Source of the DNA: Betaproteobacteria bacterium HGW-Betaproteobacteria-16
GTDB lineage: Bacteria > Pseudomonadota > Gammaproteobacteria > Burkholderiales > Burkholderiaceae_C
Reading direction: 5' to 3'
DNA: 64,000 nucleotides
Assembly: GCA_002840835.1 (NCBI GenBank)
Contig: PHCQ01000024.1
Coordinates: 1-64,000, forward strand
Each line of letters starts with the position of its first letter. Within the stretch, counting starts at the first letter, position 1. The notes beneath the pieces were generated by a model. The model did not search any database, was not told where the DNA came from, and was given only the letters and a program-made list of their open reading frames with translations. Shown here piece by piece: positions 25,559 through 34,720 of the stretch. Position numbers and translations under genes: made by a program.

Positions 25559-27667
25559 TCAGAATGTTTTGCCTTCAGCGGCAAGGCGCGCGAGAAGCGG
25601 CGCAGGTTCCCAGAACTTCGCGTCGTCCAGCGGGTTCTTCTGGAAGCGCTTCATGGCCTGCACCACGTTGAACAGGCCCACTTCGTTGGCGTAGTTCAGC
25701 GGGCCGCCGCGGTACACCGGGAAGCCGTAGCCGAAGATGTAGACCACGTCGATGTCGCTGGCCTTGTTGGCAATGCCCTCTTCCAGGATGTGCGCGGCTT
25801 CGTTGACCAGGCTGAACACCAGGCGCTGCACGATTTCTTCGTCAGAAATCTTGCGCGGCGTGATGCCCAGCGCTTTGCGGTGGTCGGCGATCATCTGCTC
25901 GACTTCGGCATTCGGGATCGCGTCGCGCTTGCCTGGCACGTAGTCGTACCAGCCGGCGCCGGTCTTCTGGCCAAAGCGGCCTTTCTCGCACAGAAGATCA
26001 GCGGTCTTGCTGTACTTCATGTCCGGCTTTTCTTCGTAGCGGCGCTTGCGGATCGCCCAGCCGATGTCGTTGCCGGCCAGGTCGCCCATGCGGAACGGGC
26101 CCATGGCCATGCCGAACTTCTCCATCGCCTTGTCGACCTGCTGCGGTGTGCAGCCTTCGTCCAGCAGGAAGCCGCCCTGGCGACCGTACTGCTCGATCAT
26201 GCGGTTGCCGATGAAGCCGTCGCACACGCCGGACACCACAGCCGTCTTCTTGATCTTCTTGGACACGGCCATCACCGTGGCCAGCACGTCCTTGGCGGTG
26301 GCGTCGCCGCGCACCACTTCCAGCAGCTTCATCACGTTGGCCGGGCTGAAGAAGTGCATGCCCACCACGTCTTGAGGGCGCTTGGTGAAGTTGGCGATTT
26401 TGTTGACGTCGAGCGTGGAGGTATTGGACGCAAGGATGGCACCGGGCTTCATCACGCGGTCGAGTTCCTTGAACACCGCTTCCTTCACACCGATCTCTTC
26501 GAACACGGCTTCAATCACCAGGTCGGCCGAGCCGATCTCGTCGTAGCTCAGCGTGGTGCTCAAGAGGCTCATGCGCTGCTCGTACTTGTCCTGCTTGAGC
26601 TTGCCCTTTTTCACCTGGGCTTCGTAGTTCTTGCGGATGACGCCGATGCCGCGGTCCAGCGCCTCCTGCTTCATTTCCAGGATCTTCACCGGGATGCCGG
26701 CGTTGAGAAAGTTCATGGAAATGCCGCCGCCCATAGTGCCGGCGCCGATCACGGCCACCGATTCGATGGTGCGCTTGGGCGTGTCTTCCGGCACGTCAGG
26801 GATCTTGCTGGCGGCGCGCTCGGCGGTGAACAGGTGTCGCAGCGACTTGCACTCGGGCGTCCACATCAGGTTGATGAAGATCTCGCGCTCGAAGGCCATG
26901 CCGTCGGCAAATTTCTTCTTGGTGGCGGCCTCCACCGCGTCCACACATTTGGCAGGCGCTGGGAAATTCTTCGCCATGCCCTTGACCATGTTGCGCGCGA
27001 ACTGAAAGTAGGCGTCGCCGTCCTTGTGCTTGCAGGGCAGGTTGCGAACCAGCGGGAAGGCCGAACCATCCGCGTGCTTGGCAGCCATCTCGCGGGCAAA
27101 GGCGGCGGCTTCTTCGGCCAGCGATTCAGCGGATGCCGACAGCTTGTCGAACAGCTTCTGACCGGGCAACTGGGCCAGCATTTCGCTCTTCACCGGTTCG
27201 CCGCTGACGATCATGTTCAACGCGGCTTCCACACCCAGCACGCGCGGCAGGCGCTGCGTGCCACCGGCACCCGGAATCAGGCCCAGCTTCACTTCCGGCA
27301 GGGCCACCGAGCAACCCGGTGCGGCGATGCGGTAATGGGCACCCAGCGCCAGCTCCAGCCCGCCACCCATGCACACGCTGTGCACGGCCGCGATCACCGG
27401 CTTGGTGGTGTTCTCCACCCGGGTGATCACGCTCAAGAGGTTGGGCTCCTGGATCGCCTTGGGCGAGCCGAACTCACGAATGTCGGCGCCGCCAGAAAAG
27501 GCCTTGCCCGCACCGGTCAGCACAATGGCCTTGACCGCGGGGTCGTTCTCGGCCTTCTCCAGACCTTCCACGATGGCCTGACGGGTAGACAAGCCCAGAC
27601 CGTTGACCGGTGGGTTGTTCAGTGCAATGACGGCCACATCGCCGTGGACCTGGTACTCAGCGGTCAT
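25559..27667 (-). CDS. 3-hydroxyacyl-CoA dehydrogenase / enoyl-CoA hydratase fusion (FadB/FadJ-like)
   Basis: A 702-residue bifunctional beta-oxidation enzyme. N-terminal crotonase domain (about 1-185): [17 protein letters not shown] and a [16 protein letters not shown] segment with the catalytic Glu. NAD-binding domain from about 300 ([15 protein letters not shown]), [16 protein letters not shown] carrying the catalytic His, then two C-terminal 3HCDH domains ([30 protein letters not shown]). It converts enoyl-CoA to 3-ketoacyl-CoA. ATG at 27667 preceded by GAGGAGATTCC. First gene of the beta-oxidation run; a palindromic operator candidate lies 46-60 nt upstream. Confidence 0.95.
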   Translation of the reverse strand: MTAEYQVHGDVAVIALNNPPVNGLGLSTRQAIVEGLEKAENDPAVKAIVLTGAGKAFSGGADIREFGSPKAIQEPNLLSVITRVENTTKPVIAAVHSVCMGGGLELALGAHYRIAAPGCSVALPEVKLGLIPGAGGTQRLPRVLGVEAALNMIVSGEPVKSEMLAQLPGQKLFDKLSASAESLAEEAAAFAREMAAKHADGSAFPLVRNLPCKHKDGDAYFQFARNMVKGMAKNFPAPAKCVDAVEAATKKKFADGMAFEREIFINLMWTPECKSLRHLFTAERAASKIPDVPEDTPKRTIESVAVIGAGTMGGGISMNFLNAGIPVKILEMKQEALDRGIGVIRKNYEAQVKKGKLKQDKYEQRMSLLSTTLSYDEIGSADLVIEAVFEEIGVKEAVFKELDRVMKPGAILASNTSTLDVNKIANFTKRPQDVVGMHFFSPANVMKLLEVVRGDATAKDVLATVMAVSKKIKKTAVVSGVCDGFIGNRMIEQYGRQGGFLLDEGCTPQQVDKAMEKFGMAMGPFRMGDLAGNDIGWAIRKRRYEEKPDMKYSKTADLLCEKGRFGQKTGAGWYDYVPGKRDAIPNAEVEQMIADHRKALGITPRKISDEEIVQRLVFSLVNEAAHILEEGIANKASDIDVVYIFGYGFPVYRGGPLNYANEVGLFNVVQAMKRFQKNPLDDAKFWEPAPLLARLAAEGKTF

Positions 27668-27713
27668 GGAATCTCCTCTGGTTGGATCGGGTGGGAAATC
27701 GCGTTCAAAAAAA

Positions 27714-27727
27714 CGAACGATCGTGCG
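27714..27727. promoter_or_regulatory. palindromic operator candidate upstream of fadB-like operon
   Basis: CGAACGATCGTGCG is a palindrome apart from one mismatched pair (CGnACGATCGTnCG), 46-60 nt upstream of the ATG at 27667. Many TetR-family repressors of fatty-acid degradation bind such GAACG-type dyads; that link is family knowledge plus inference, since no regulator gene is adjacent. Confidence 0.5.
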
Positions 27728-27890
27728 ATTTTAGGGAATTGTTGCAACGCGGCAAGTGCGAGATGTCGCGAGAGAGTCATTGAAACAAAGAACAGGCGCT
27801 GCGGCTACCGAACCGCTTTCGAACATGCAACCGAAAGAAATTCCAGAGCAACAGAGTTAGCGCGTCCGGCGCGAAATGTCTGATCCAGAG

Positions 27891-27967
27891 CCAGCGCGGA
27901 ACCGGCTTTGCCGGGCCGCTGCTGGCGCCCCCCTGGGGGGGTGACGCGAAGCGGCGCGGGGGGGTGC
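27891..27967 (-). repeat. 3'-end structured element, copy 4
   Basis: Abuts the TAG of livF. Contains CGC-loop-GCG, CCCCCC-loop-GGGGGG and CCGGC-loop-GCCGG enclosed by GCCAGC/GCTGGC and GCGG/CCGC arms. On the minus strand it is followed by CATTTCGCGCCGG (27866-27878), a tail shared with copies 6 and 7. Confidence 0.8.
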
Positions 27968-28663
27968 CTAAACCTCCAGCCACTCCTTCCGCGTATAAGG
28001 ATCCGCCCGCAAACTCTCCGGCGTGCCCTGAAACACGATGCTGCCATGGCCCATCACCAGCGCCCGGTCGGAAATGCTCATGGCGATGGTGAGCTTCTGT
28101 TCGATCAGCAGCACCGATATGCCGCGACTTTTCAGCTTCTGCAGGTATTCGGCCACCAGCTCCACGATCTTGGGTGCCAGGCCCTCGGTCGGCTCGTCGA
28201 TGATGATCAGGTCCGGGTCGCCCATGAGCGTGCGACACAGGGTGAGCATCTGCTGCTCGCCCCCTGAAAGCACGCCAGCTTCCGTGTGCTGGCGCTCCTT
28301 CAGCCGCGGGAACATGGCGTACATGTCGTCAAAGCCCCAGCGCGATCCCTTGCCATTCCCCTTCTGCCCGAGCATCAGGTTCTGGTGCACCGTGATCTTG
28401 GGGAAAATGTCGCGGTTCTCAGGCACGTGACCAATGCCCAGGTGGGCAATTTCGAACGATTTTTTGCCCCGGATGTTCTGCCCCTTCCAGTTCACCTCGC
28501 CCGTGCTTTCGACCAGCCCCATGATGGCCTTGGCCGTGGTGGAGCGGCCCGAGCCATTGCGGCCCAGCAGCGCGACGATCTCGCCGGGCTGCACCTGAAA
28601 CGAAACGCCGTGCAGCACATGGCTCTTGCCGTAGTAGGCATGCAGGTTGTCGATCTTCAACAT
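27968..28663 (-). CDS. livF: HAAT ABC transporter ATP-binding protein LivF-like
   Basis: A 231-residue ATPase of the branched-chain amino acid (HAAT) family. Walker A reads GRNGSGRST: the invariant Lys is Arg here (codon CGC). Other motifs are intact: signature LSGGEQQM, Walker B LIIIDEPTEG, switch His region LLIEQK. ATG at 28663 follows the preceding gene after 128 nt that hold element copy 5. It should pair with LivG. Given the adjacent CoA ligase, the substrate may be an organic acid rather than an amino acid (inference). Confidence 0.9.
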   Translation of the reverse strand: MLKIDNLHAYYGKSHVLHGVSFQVQPGEIVALLGRNGSGRSTTAKAIMGLVESTGEVNWKGQNIRGKKSFEIAHLGIGHVPENRDIFPKITVHQNLMLGQKGNGKGSRWGFDDMYAMFPRLKERQHTEAGVLSGGEQQMLTLCRTLMGDPDLIIIDEPTEGLAPKIVELVAEYLQKLKSRGISVLLIEQKLTIAMSISDRALVMGHGSIVFQGTPESLRADPYTRKEWLEV

Positions 28664-28689
28664 GACTTGACTTTCAATGGAAGCTGCTT

Positions 28690-28791
28690 CTTTCCAGAAA
28701 CGCCGCAGAACCGGCTCTGCCGGGCTGCTGGCGTTGCCCCCTTGAGGGGGGATGCGGCTACGCGCAGCGAGCAAGCGACGGGGGTGTTCAT
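28690..28791 (-). repeat. 3'-end structured element, copy 5 (between livG and livF)
   Basis: Starts a few nt after the livG stop and lies inside the liv operon. Hairpins include CCCCC-loop-GGGGG and CCGGC-loop-GCCGG with arms AACGCC/GGCGTT and GCAG/CTGC, a sequence combination not seen in the other copies but still complementary. Confidence 0.8.
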
Positions 28792-29619
28792 CTAATGCCC
28801 GGCAGCCTGCTGTTCGGCTTCGGTGCCCAGATAGGCCTCCTGCACGCGGGGGTTGGCGCGCACCGCCTCAGGCGTGTCGAAGGCGATCACCTCGCCATAC
28901 ACCACCACCGCAATGCGGTCGGCCAGGCCGAACACCACACCCATGTCGTGCTCGACCGTCAGCAGGGTCTTGCCCACCGTCACTTCGCGGATCAGTTCGA
29001 TGAAGCGGCTGGTCTCGCTTTTGCTCATGCCGGCAGTGGGTTCATCGAGCAGCACCACGTGGGCCCCACCGCCGATGGTGATGCCGATCTCCAGCGCACG
29101 CTGTTCGGCGTAGGTCAGGTTCATGGCCAGCACATCGCGCTTGCGGTCCAGGTGGATCTTGCGCATGAGTTCCTCGGCGCGTTCGTTGGCATCGTCCAGA
29201 TCGGCCAGGAAGCGGAACAGCGTGTACTTGTAGCCCAGGCTCCACAGCACACCGCAGCGCAGGTTCTCGAACACGCTGAGCTTGGGAAAGATGTTGGTGA
29301 TCTGGAAGCTGCGGGAGAGCCCCATGCGGTTGATCTCGTAGGGCTTCTTGCCGTTGATGCGCTGCCCCGCGAGCAGCACGTCGCCGCTGGTGGGCTCGAA
29401 GCGCCCCGAAATCAGGTTGAACAGGGTGGACTTGCCCGCGCCGTTGGGGCCGATGATGGCCACCCGTTCGCCGGGCTGGACCGCCAGATTGGCTCCCCGG
29501 ATGATCTCCGTTCTGCCAAAGCTTTTGCGCAGGTCGCGCAGTTCCAGCGCCGGTGTGGTGGCGTTCATCGGGGTTCCTCCGCTTGCAGCGCCGGGATGGA
29601 CCATGGTCGATGCACTCAT
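28792..29619 (-). CDS. livG: HAAT ABC transporter ATP-binding protein LivG-like
   Basis: A 275-residue ATPase: Walker A GPNGAGKST (about 57-65), LSRSFQITNIFPKLSVFENL (Q-loop region), signature region NLTYAEQRALEIG in place of LSGGQ-type, Walker B VVLLDEPTAG and switch His in TVEHDMGVVFGLADR. The ATG at 29619 overlaps the livM stop as ATGA and has GGGAG upstream, so I prefer it to the ATG 17 codons later. Partner of LivF at the cytoplasmic face of LivHM. Confidence 0.92.
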   Translation of the reverse strand: MSASTMVHPGAASGGTPMNATTPALELRDLRKSFGRTEIIRGANLAVQPGERVAIIGPNGAGKSTLFNLISGRFEPTSGDVLLAGQRINGKKPYEINRMGLSRSFQITNIFPKLSVFENLRCGVLWSLGYKYTLFRFLADLDDANERAEELMRKIHLDRKRDVLAMNLTYAEQRALEIGITIGGGAHVVLLDEPTAGMSKSETSRFIELIREVTVGKTLLTVEHDMGVVFGLADRIAVVVYGEVIAFDTPEAVRANPRVQEAYLGTEAEQQAAGH

Positions 29620-30917
29620 GCGGTCTCCCTCCGTTTGATTTCCTTTTCAATGTCGGTCTGGATTTCATTCCATTCGCGCAGGAAATGGCGCCGCGCGACC
29701 TCGAACAGGCCCAGCCCTGTCAGCATGACGAAGATCGAGCCGACCCAGCTGTTGGGGCTGCGCGCATTGAGCGTGGCACCCAGGAAGGTCAGTTCGTCGC
29801 CCAGCGCGGCATTGAGCTGCAGGTGGTAGACCATTTCGATCATCGCGCCCGCCCCTGCCAGCACCACCAGCGCCAGCAGCCCCAGCGCCAGATAACTCGT
29901 CCAGACCCGGCGCAGCATGCCGAAGGCGGCCACGCGCACATTCATCATGATCAGGCTGGCCACGCCGCCAGGCGCGTACATCACCATGAACAGGAAGATC
30001 AGGCCCAGGTAGAGCAGCCAGGCCTTGGTGAACTCCGAGAGCAGCACGAAGGCCAGCACCATGAGGATGGCGCCGATGATGGGCCCGAAGAAGAAGGTGG
30101 CCCCACCCAGGAAGGTGAACAGCAGGTAGGCCCCCGAACGCGCACCGCCCACCACCTCGGCGGTGACGATCTCGAAGTTCAGCGCCGCCAGACCGCCCGA
30201 GATGCCGGCAAAGAAAGCCGCGATCACGAACGCCAGGTAGCGCACCATCTGGGTGTTGTAGCCCACGAACTCCACACGTTCGGGGTTGTCGCGCACGGCG
30301 TTGAGCATGCGCCCCAGTGGCGTGCGGGTGAAGGCGAACATCAGCGCGGTGCACACAAAGGTGTAGATCGCGATCAGGTAGTAGAGCTGGATCTGCGGCC
30401 CGAACGTGATGCCCAGCGGTTCGGACCCGGCGACGCGGTTGCCCGAGACGCCGCCCTCGCCACCGAAGAACTCCGGGAACATCAGCGACATGGCGTACAC
30501 GAGTTCGCCGATGCCCAGGGTGATCATCGCGAACGGCGTGGCCGCCTTCTTGGTCGTCACCCAGCCAAAAACCAGTGCGAAGGCCACGCCCGCAAACCCA
30601 CCGACGATGGGCACCAGGCTGACCGGCAGCGGCAACTGCCCGTCGCTCACGAGGTTGAGCGTGTGAATGGCCAGGAAAGACCCCAGCCCCGAGTACACCG
30701 CATGGCCGAAGCTGAGCATGCCGCCCTGCCCCAGCAACATGTTGTAGGACAGGCAGACGATGATGGCGATGCCCATCTGGCTCAACATGGTCTGGCTCAG
30801 GCTGCTGGTGAACACCAGCGGTGCTGCCAGCAGCACCAGGGCGAACAGACTCCAGATGATCCAGCGACCGACGTTGAAGGGCTTGAATTGGTAGTGTGTT
30901 TGGCTCGACATGTTCAT
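29616..30917 (-). CDS. livM: HAAT ABC transporter permease LivM-like, with C-terminal extension
   Basis: A 433-residue inner-membrane permease. The usual LivM core is visible (NMLLGQGGMLSFGHAVYSGLG, about 59-79; TPLGRMLNAVRDNPERVEFVGYN, span about 224-246, the cytoplasmic coupling loop; FLGGATFFFGPIIGA). After the normal end (YAPGGVASL, about residue 324) a further 110 residues follow with two more membrane segments and a charged tail (REWNEIQTDIEKEIKRRE). That tail is longer than in many LivM proteins. Overlaps livH and livG by 4 nt each. Confidence 0.92.
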   Translation of the reverse strand: MNMSSQTHYQFKPFNVGRWIIWSLFALVLLAAPLVFTSSLSQTMLSQMGIAIIVCLSYNMLLGQGGMLSFGHAVYSGLGSFLAIHTLNLVSDGQLPLPVSLVPIVGGFAGVAFALVFGWVTTKKAATPFAMITLGIGELVYAMSLMFPEFFGGEGGVSGNRVAGSEPLGITFGPQIQLYYLIAIYTFVCTALMFAFTRTPLGRMLNAVRDNPERVEFVGYNTQMVRYLAFVIAAFFAGISGGLAALNFEIVTAEVVGGARSGAYLLFTFLGGATFFFGPIIGAILMVLAFVLLSEFTKAWLLYLGLIFLFMVMYAPGGVASLIMMNVRVAAFGMLRRVWTSYLALGLLALVVLAGAGAMIEMVYHLQLNAALGDELTFLGATLNARSPNSWVGSIFVMLTGLGLFEVARRHFLREWNEIQTDIEKEIKRRETA

Positions 30918-31861
30918 CCCTCCCTCGTGCCCAGCAAACCCTTGGGCCGGAAGATGAGGATCAGCACCAGGAAAACATAAGGCAGGATGGGCGCGATCTG
31001 GCTGATCTTGAGCTTCCAGAGTGCCCAGCCGAAGGTTTCGGGGGTGAGCGAGAGACCGACCACACCAGCCAGGTCGACCAGCGCCTTGTCGATACCCACG
31101 GCAAAGGTCTGGATGATGCCGATCAGCAGCGAGGCGACGAAGGCACCCGAGAGCGAGCCCATGCCGCCCACCACCACCACCACGAAGATGACCGATCCCA
31201 CGGTGGCGGCCATGCCAGGCTCGGTGACAAAGGCATTGCCCCCGATCACACCCGCCAGGCCCGCGAGCGCGGCGCCCCCGCCAAAGACCAGCATGAACAC
31301 ACGCGGCACGTTGTGGCCCAGGGTTTCCACCGTTTCCGGGTGGGTGAGCGCGGCCTGGATCACCAGACCGATGCGCGTGCGCGTGAGCAGCAGCCAGATG
31401 GCGATCAGCATGAGCACGGCCACCAGCATCATGAAGCCCCGGTACATCGGGAACTGTGTGCCGTAAATGGTGAACAGCGGCCCGGACAGGAGCTCGGGCA
31501 CGCGGTAGTCCACCGAGCTCGTGCCCCAGATCAGCTGCACCATCTCCAGGATGATGAAGCTCAGGCCAAAGGTGATGAGCAGTTCGGGCACGTGGCCGAA
31601 CTTGTGCACCCGACGCAGGCAGTACTTCTCGAACGCGGCACCCAACAACCCCACCAGCAGCGGCGAGAGGATCAGTGCTGGCCAGAAGCCGACCAATGCG
31701 GTCGTGCTGTAGGCGAAGTACGCGCCCAGCATGTAGAAACTGGCGTGCGCGAAATTGAGCACGCCCATCATGCTGAAAATCAGCGTGAGTCCCGAGCTCA
31801 ACATGAACAGCAGGAGCCCGTAGCTCAGGCCGTTGAGCAGGAAGATGGTGAAGAATTCCAT
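30914..31861 (-). CDS. livH: HAAT ABC transporter permease LivH-like
   Basis: A 315-residue inner-membrane permease with about 8 helices: GLSYGLLLFMLSSGLTLIFSMMGVLNFAHASFYMLGAY (span 10-47) is the LivH hallmark; the coupling loop is LLTRTRIGLVIQAALTHPETVETLGHN (span about 168-194). It forms the translocation pore with LivM. ATG at 31861 with a weak ribosome site. Separated from the binding-protein gene by 128 nt carrying a long hairpin repeat. Confidence 0.92.
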   Translation of the reverse strand: MEFFTIFLLNGLSYGLLLFMLSSGLTLIFSMMGVLNFAHASFYMLGAYFAYSTTALVGFWPALILSPLLVGLLGAAFEKYCLRRVHKFGHVPELLITFGLSFIILEMVQLIWGTSSVDYRVPELLSGPLFTIYGTQFPMYRGFMMLVAVLMLIAIWLLLTRTRIGLVIQAALTHPETVETLGHNVPRVFMLVFGGGAALAGLAGVIGGNAFVTEPGMAATVGSVIFVVVVVGGMGSLSGAFVASLLIGIIQTFAVGIDKALVDLAGVVGLSLTPETFGWALWKLKISQIAPILPYVFLVLILIFRPKGLLGTREG

Positions 31862-31890
31862 GTTGAACTCAGGCAGAAGAAACAGAAAAG

Positions 31891-31974
31891 CCCGTTCACC
31901 CTGAGCGAGTCGAAGGGGGAACGGGCTTCGACAGGGCCTGACCCAGGCCCGTCGAAGGACTCAGCCCGAACGGG
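31891..31974. repeat. long interrupted inverted repeat between binding-protein gene and livH
   Basis: Arms CCCGTTCACCCTGAG and CTCAGCCCGAACGGG pair around inner TCGAAG/TTCGAC units. This GTTCGGGCTGAG-type sequence resembles a dispersed intergenic palindrome seen in many proteobacteria (recognised from memory). It lies just after the binding-protein stop and before livH, where it could protect the upstream mRNA and lower permease expression. Confidence 0.65.
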
Positions 31975-31989
31975 GCACAGCCCCTGGCT

Positions 31990-33225
31990 TCAGGAAGGTC
32001 GCTTCATGTTGCAGCTGGTCGGCGTGCTGGCGATGTAGGGCTCCATCTGCTTGACTGGCGCAAAGGTGAAGCCCGTGTTTTCCACACTGTAGGGGTTCTT
32101 GGCGTCGGCCTTCTGCCACTTGGTCACAAACAGCGACTGCTGCAGTTGGTGGTCGGTCTTGCGCATGGTCACTTCGCCAGCAAAGCTCTTGAACGACAGC
32201 CCCTCCATGGCCGCTGCCACCTTGACCGGATCGGTGCTCTTGGCCTTGACGAACGCGTTGCTGAGCAGGTTGATGCCGTTGTAAGTGGCGTAGGTGTAGT
32301 AGTCGTCGTTGAACTTCTTCTTGAACTCGGCGGACATCTTCCCGATTTCACCGGTGTGGTTGGCGTGGCCGTAGGCGATCACATAGACCTCGCCCTCGCC
32401 ACCGGCGGCCAGCGCCGTCGGTGTGCCGGTGACGCCGGAGTAGTAGGTGTACAGCGGCAGCTTGAGGCCGGCGTCGTTGAGAGCCTTCACGAACAGCGTC
32501 AGGTCGGCACCCCAGTTACCGGTCACCACCGTATCCGCACCGGCCTGCTTGATCTTGGCCACGTAGGGCGCGAAGTCCTTGACCTGGCCGATCGGGTGCA
32601 GGTCTTCACCCACGATCTTCACGTCGGGCCGCTTGCGCTGGATGCCTTCCTTGAAGTACTTAGCCACCTGCTGGCCGTGCGAGTAGTTCTGGTTGAGCAG
32701 GTACACGTTCTTGACCGAGGGCTGGTCCTTCATGAAGGTGGTCAGCGCTTCCATCTTCATGGTGGTGTCGGCGTCCAGGCGGAAGTGCCAGTAGTCGCAC
32801 TTCTCGTTGGTGAGTGCCGGGTCCACCGCCGCGTAGTTCAAGTAGATCACTTCCTTGCCGGGGTTGCGCGAGTTGTGCTTGCTCACCGCGTCCAGGATGG
32901 CGGCTGCGGCGCCCGAGCCGTTGCCCTGCGTGACGTAGCGGAAGCCCTGGTCGATTGCGGCCTTGAGCGTGTTCAGGCTCTCTTGTGGGGAGCCCTTGTT
33001 GTCGAAGCCCACCACCTCGAACTTCACACCGGCCGGATTGTTCTTTCCACCGAGCGACTCGGCTGCAAACTGCCAGCTCTTGAGCTGATTCTGGCCCACG
33101 TTGGCGAAGGGGCCGGACAACGGATCCATGAAGGCGATGCGGACGGTCTCGCCACTCTGGGCATGGACGGCGTATGCGCAGGTCAACAGGGCGGCGCCAG
33201 TGAGGGCTTTCAACGCAAATTTCAT
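31990..33225 (-). CDS. HAAT ABC transporter substrate-binding protein (first of tandem pair)
   Basis: A 411-residue periplasmic binding protein. Signal peptide MKFALKALTGAALLTCAYAVHA, then VRIAFMDPLSGPFANVG, the type I periplasmic fold. Middle elements: YLNYAAVDPALTNEKCDYWHFR and YLLNQNYSHGQQVAKYF. Cys residues (NEKCDYW; TSCNMKRPS at the end) may form a disulfide. ATG at 33225 with CAGGAGACAACTG upstream. Its paralogue lies directly upstream in the operon (33416-34720). Confidence 0.93.
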   Translation of the reverse strand: MKFALKALTGAALLTCAYAVHAQSGETVRIAFMDPLSGPFANVGQNQLKSWQFAAESLGGKNNPAGVKFEVVGFDNKGSPQESLNTLKAAIDQGFRYVTQGNGSGAAAAILDAVSKHNSRNPGKEVIYLNYAAVDPALTNEKCDYWHFRLDADTTMKMEALTTFMKDQPSVKNVYLLNQNYSHGQQVAKYFKEGIQRKRPDVKIVGEDLHPIGQVKDFAPYVAKIKQAGADTVVTGNWGADLTLFVKALNDAGLKLPLYTYYSGVTGTPTALAAGGEGEVYVIAYGHANHTGEIGKMSAEFKKKFNDDYYTYATYNGINLLSNAFVKAKSTDPVKVAAAMEGLSFKSFAGEVTMRKTDHQLQQSLFVTKWQKADAKNPYSVENTGFTFAPVKQMEPYIASTPTSCNMKRPS

Positions 33226-33415
33226 CAGTTGTCTCCTGTGGTTGGGGTGGTTGACGTCTAGCTTACAAGCGTGATGCACTGCAGCACTCAGGGATTGCCC
33301 CTAGCGCCTATCGCACAGGCGACTGCGTTTGATGCCTGACCCGACAAAAGGCGGGACTGGCCGAAGCAAAGGGTCACTCAACGCGGTCGCAGGCGGTGGT
33401 GTCATGCGTCGGTCC

Positions 33416-34720
33416 TCAGGGTCGCTGCATGTGGCAGCTGGTGCTGCCGGTGATCTCGGATCCGGGCAGGAACTGCACGGGCACGAAGGTGTGATCGGTC
33501 CCCTCGGCCCCTTTCGGAAACGCGGCGTCGACCTTCTGCCAGCGCGAGATGTACACACCCTTCTGCAACTGGTGATCGTCGGCCCGCATCTGCACGGGGC
33601 CATTGAAGCCCTGGAAGATCATGCCGCTGAGGCGCGCCGCCACGCGGGCGGCGTCGGTGCTGCCGACGCGATGCATGGCCTGGCCCAGCATCTCCAGACC
33701 GTCGTAGCTCGCCAGCACCACCAAGTCTTCGCCATACCGCTTTTGAAAGGCGCTGGCGAGCGCATCCACAGGCGCTTCCTGGTTGGTGTGGTTGTAGGCG
33801 ATCTGGTAGACCGGCATGCTGGTGTGGGCCCGCGCCAGCAACGTCGGCGTGCCCTTGAGTCCGGGGTAGTAGGCGAACAGGGGCAGGTTCAGGTCCTCTT
33901 CCTGCATGGCCTGGACGAGGCGGCGCATGTCCACACCCCAGTTGCCGGTGATGATCGCCTGCGCGCCGGATTCCTTGATGCGCTGCACGTACGGCCTGAA
34001 GTCGTCGACCTGAAACGGCGCATGCAACACGTCGCCCACCACCGTCACGTCGGCCTTCTGGCGCGCAAGCTCCTGGCGGAAGTACAGCGCGAACTGCTGG
34101 CCGTGGGCATAGTTCTGGTTCAGCAGGTACACCTTCTTCAGATCAGGCTGCTGGATCAGGAACCGGGTGAGCGCCCGCATCTTCATCGAGGTGTCGGCAT
34201 CGATGCGGAAATGCCAGAAGCTGCATTTCTCGTTGGTCAGCGCCGGATCCATGGCCGCATAGTTGAGGAACACGACCGCCTTGTCTGGCTGATGCGCGTT
34301 GTGGCGGGCCACCGCATCGCTGAGCGCCGCTGCCACGCCCGAACTGTTGCCTTGAACGATGTAGCGAAAGCCCTGGTCGATCACCACCTTGAGCACGTTG
34401 AGGCTTTCCTGTGGCGAGGCCTTGTTGTCAAAACCGGCCACCAGAAACCGCACCCCCGCCGGGTTGCCAGCGCCACTCTTTTGCTCTGCCATGAACTCCC
34501 AGCTGCGCAGGCCATTGCGCCCCACGTCGGCCACCGGCCCCGAGAGCGGATCAATGAAGGCGATGCGCACCGTTTTCCCAGCCAGCGGACCCTCGGCCAT
34601 CACCGGCGCTGCGCCCCCCAGCAGGGCCAGCCCGATGCACAGGGCCTTCAGCCCATGGCGTCTGCCCGCCATCCACCGGCGGCACAGGCGCACGGTCATT
34701 TCCGGGGTCCGTAGACTCAT
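33416..34720 (-). CDS. HAAT ABC transporter substrate-binding protein (second of tandem pair)
   Basis: A 434-residue periplasmic binding protein paralogous to its neighbour: same blocks VRIAFIDPLSGPVADVG, YLNYA/FLNYAAMDPALTNEKC, YLLNQNYAHGQQFALYF and C-terminal TSCHMQRP. The signal sequence is longer, with a basic stretch (RLCRRWMAGRRHG) before the hydrophobic core ending APVMA. The ATG at 34720 overlaps the CoA-ligase stop as ATGA, so ligase and binding protein are translationally coupled. The overlap is the reason for choosing this start. Differences between the two proteins suggest different ligands. Confidence 0.9.
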   Translation of the reverse strand: MSLRTPEMTVRLCRRWMAGRRHGLKALCIGLALLGGAAPVMAEGPLAGKTVRIAFIDPLSGPVADVGRNGLRSWEFMAEQKSGAGNPAGVRFLVAGFDNKASPQESLNVLKVVIDQGFRYIVQGNSSGVAAALSDAVARHNAHQPDKAVVFLNYAAMDPALTNEKCSFWHFRIDADTSMKMRALTRFLIQQPDLKKVYLLNQNYAHGQQFALYFRQELARQKADVTVVGDVLHAPFQVDDFRPYVQRIKESGAQAIITGNWGVDMRRLVQAMQEEDLNLPLFAYYPGLKGTPTLLARAHTSMPVYQIAYNHTNQEAPVDALASAFQKRYGEDLVVLASYDGLEMLGQAMHRVGSTDAARVAARLSGMIFQGFNGPVQMRADDHQLQKGVYISRWQKVDAAFPKGAEGTDHTFVPVQFLPGSEITGSTSCHMQRP

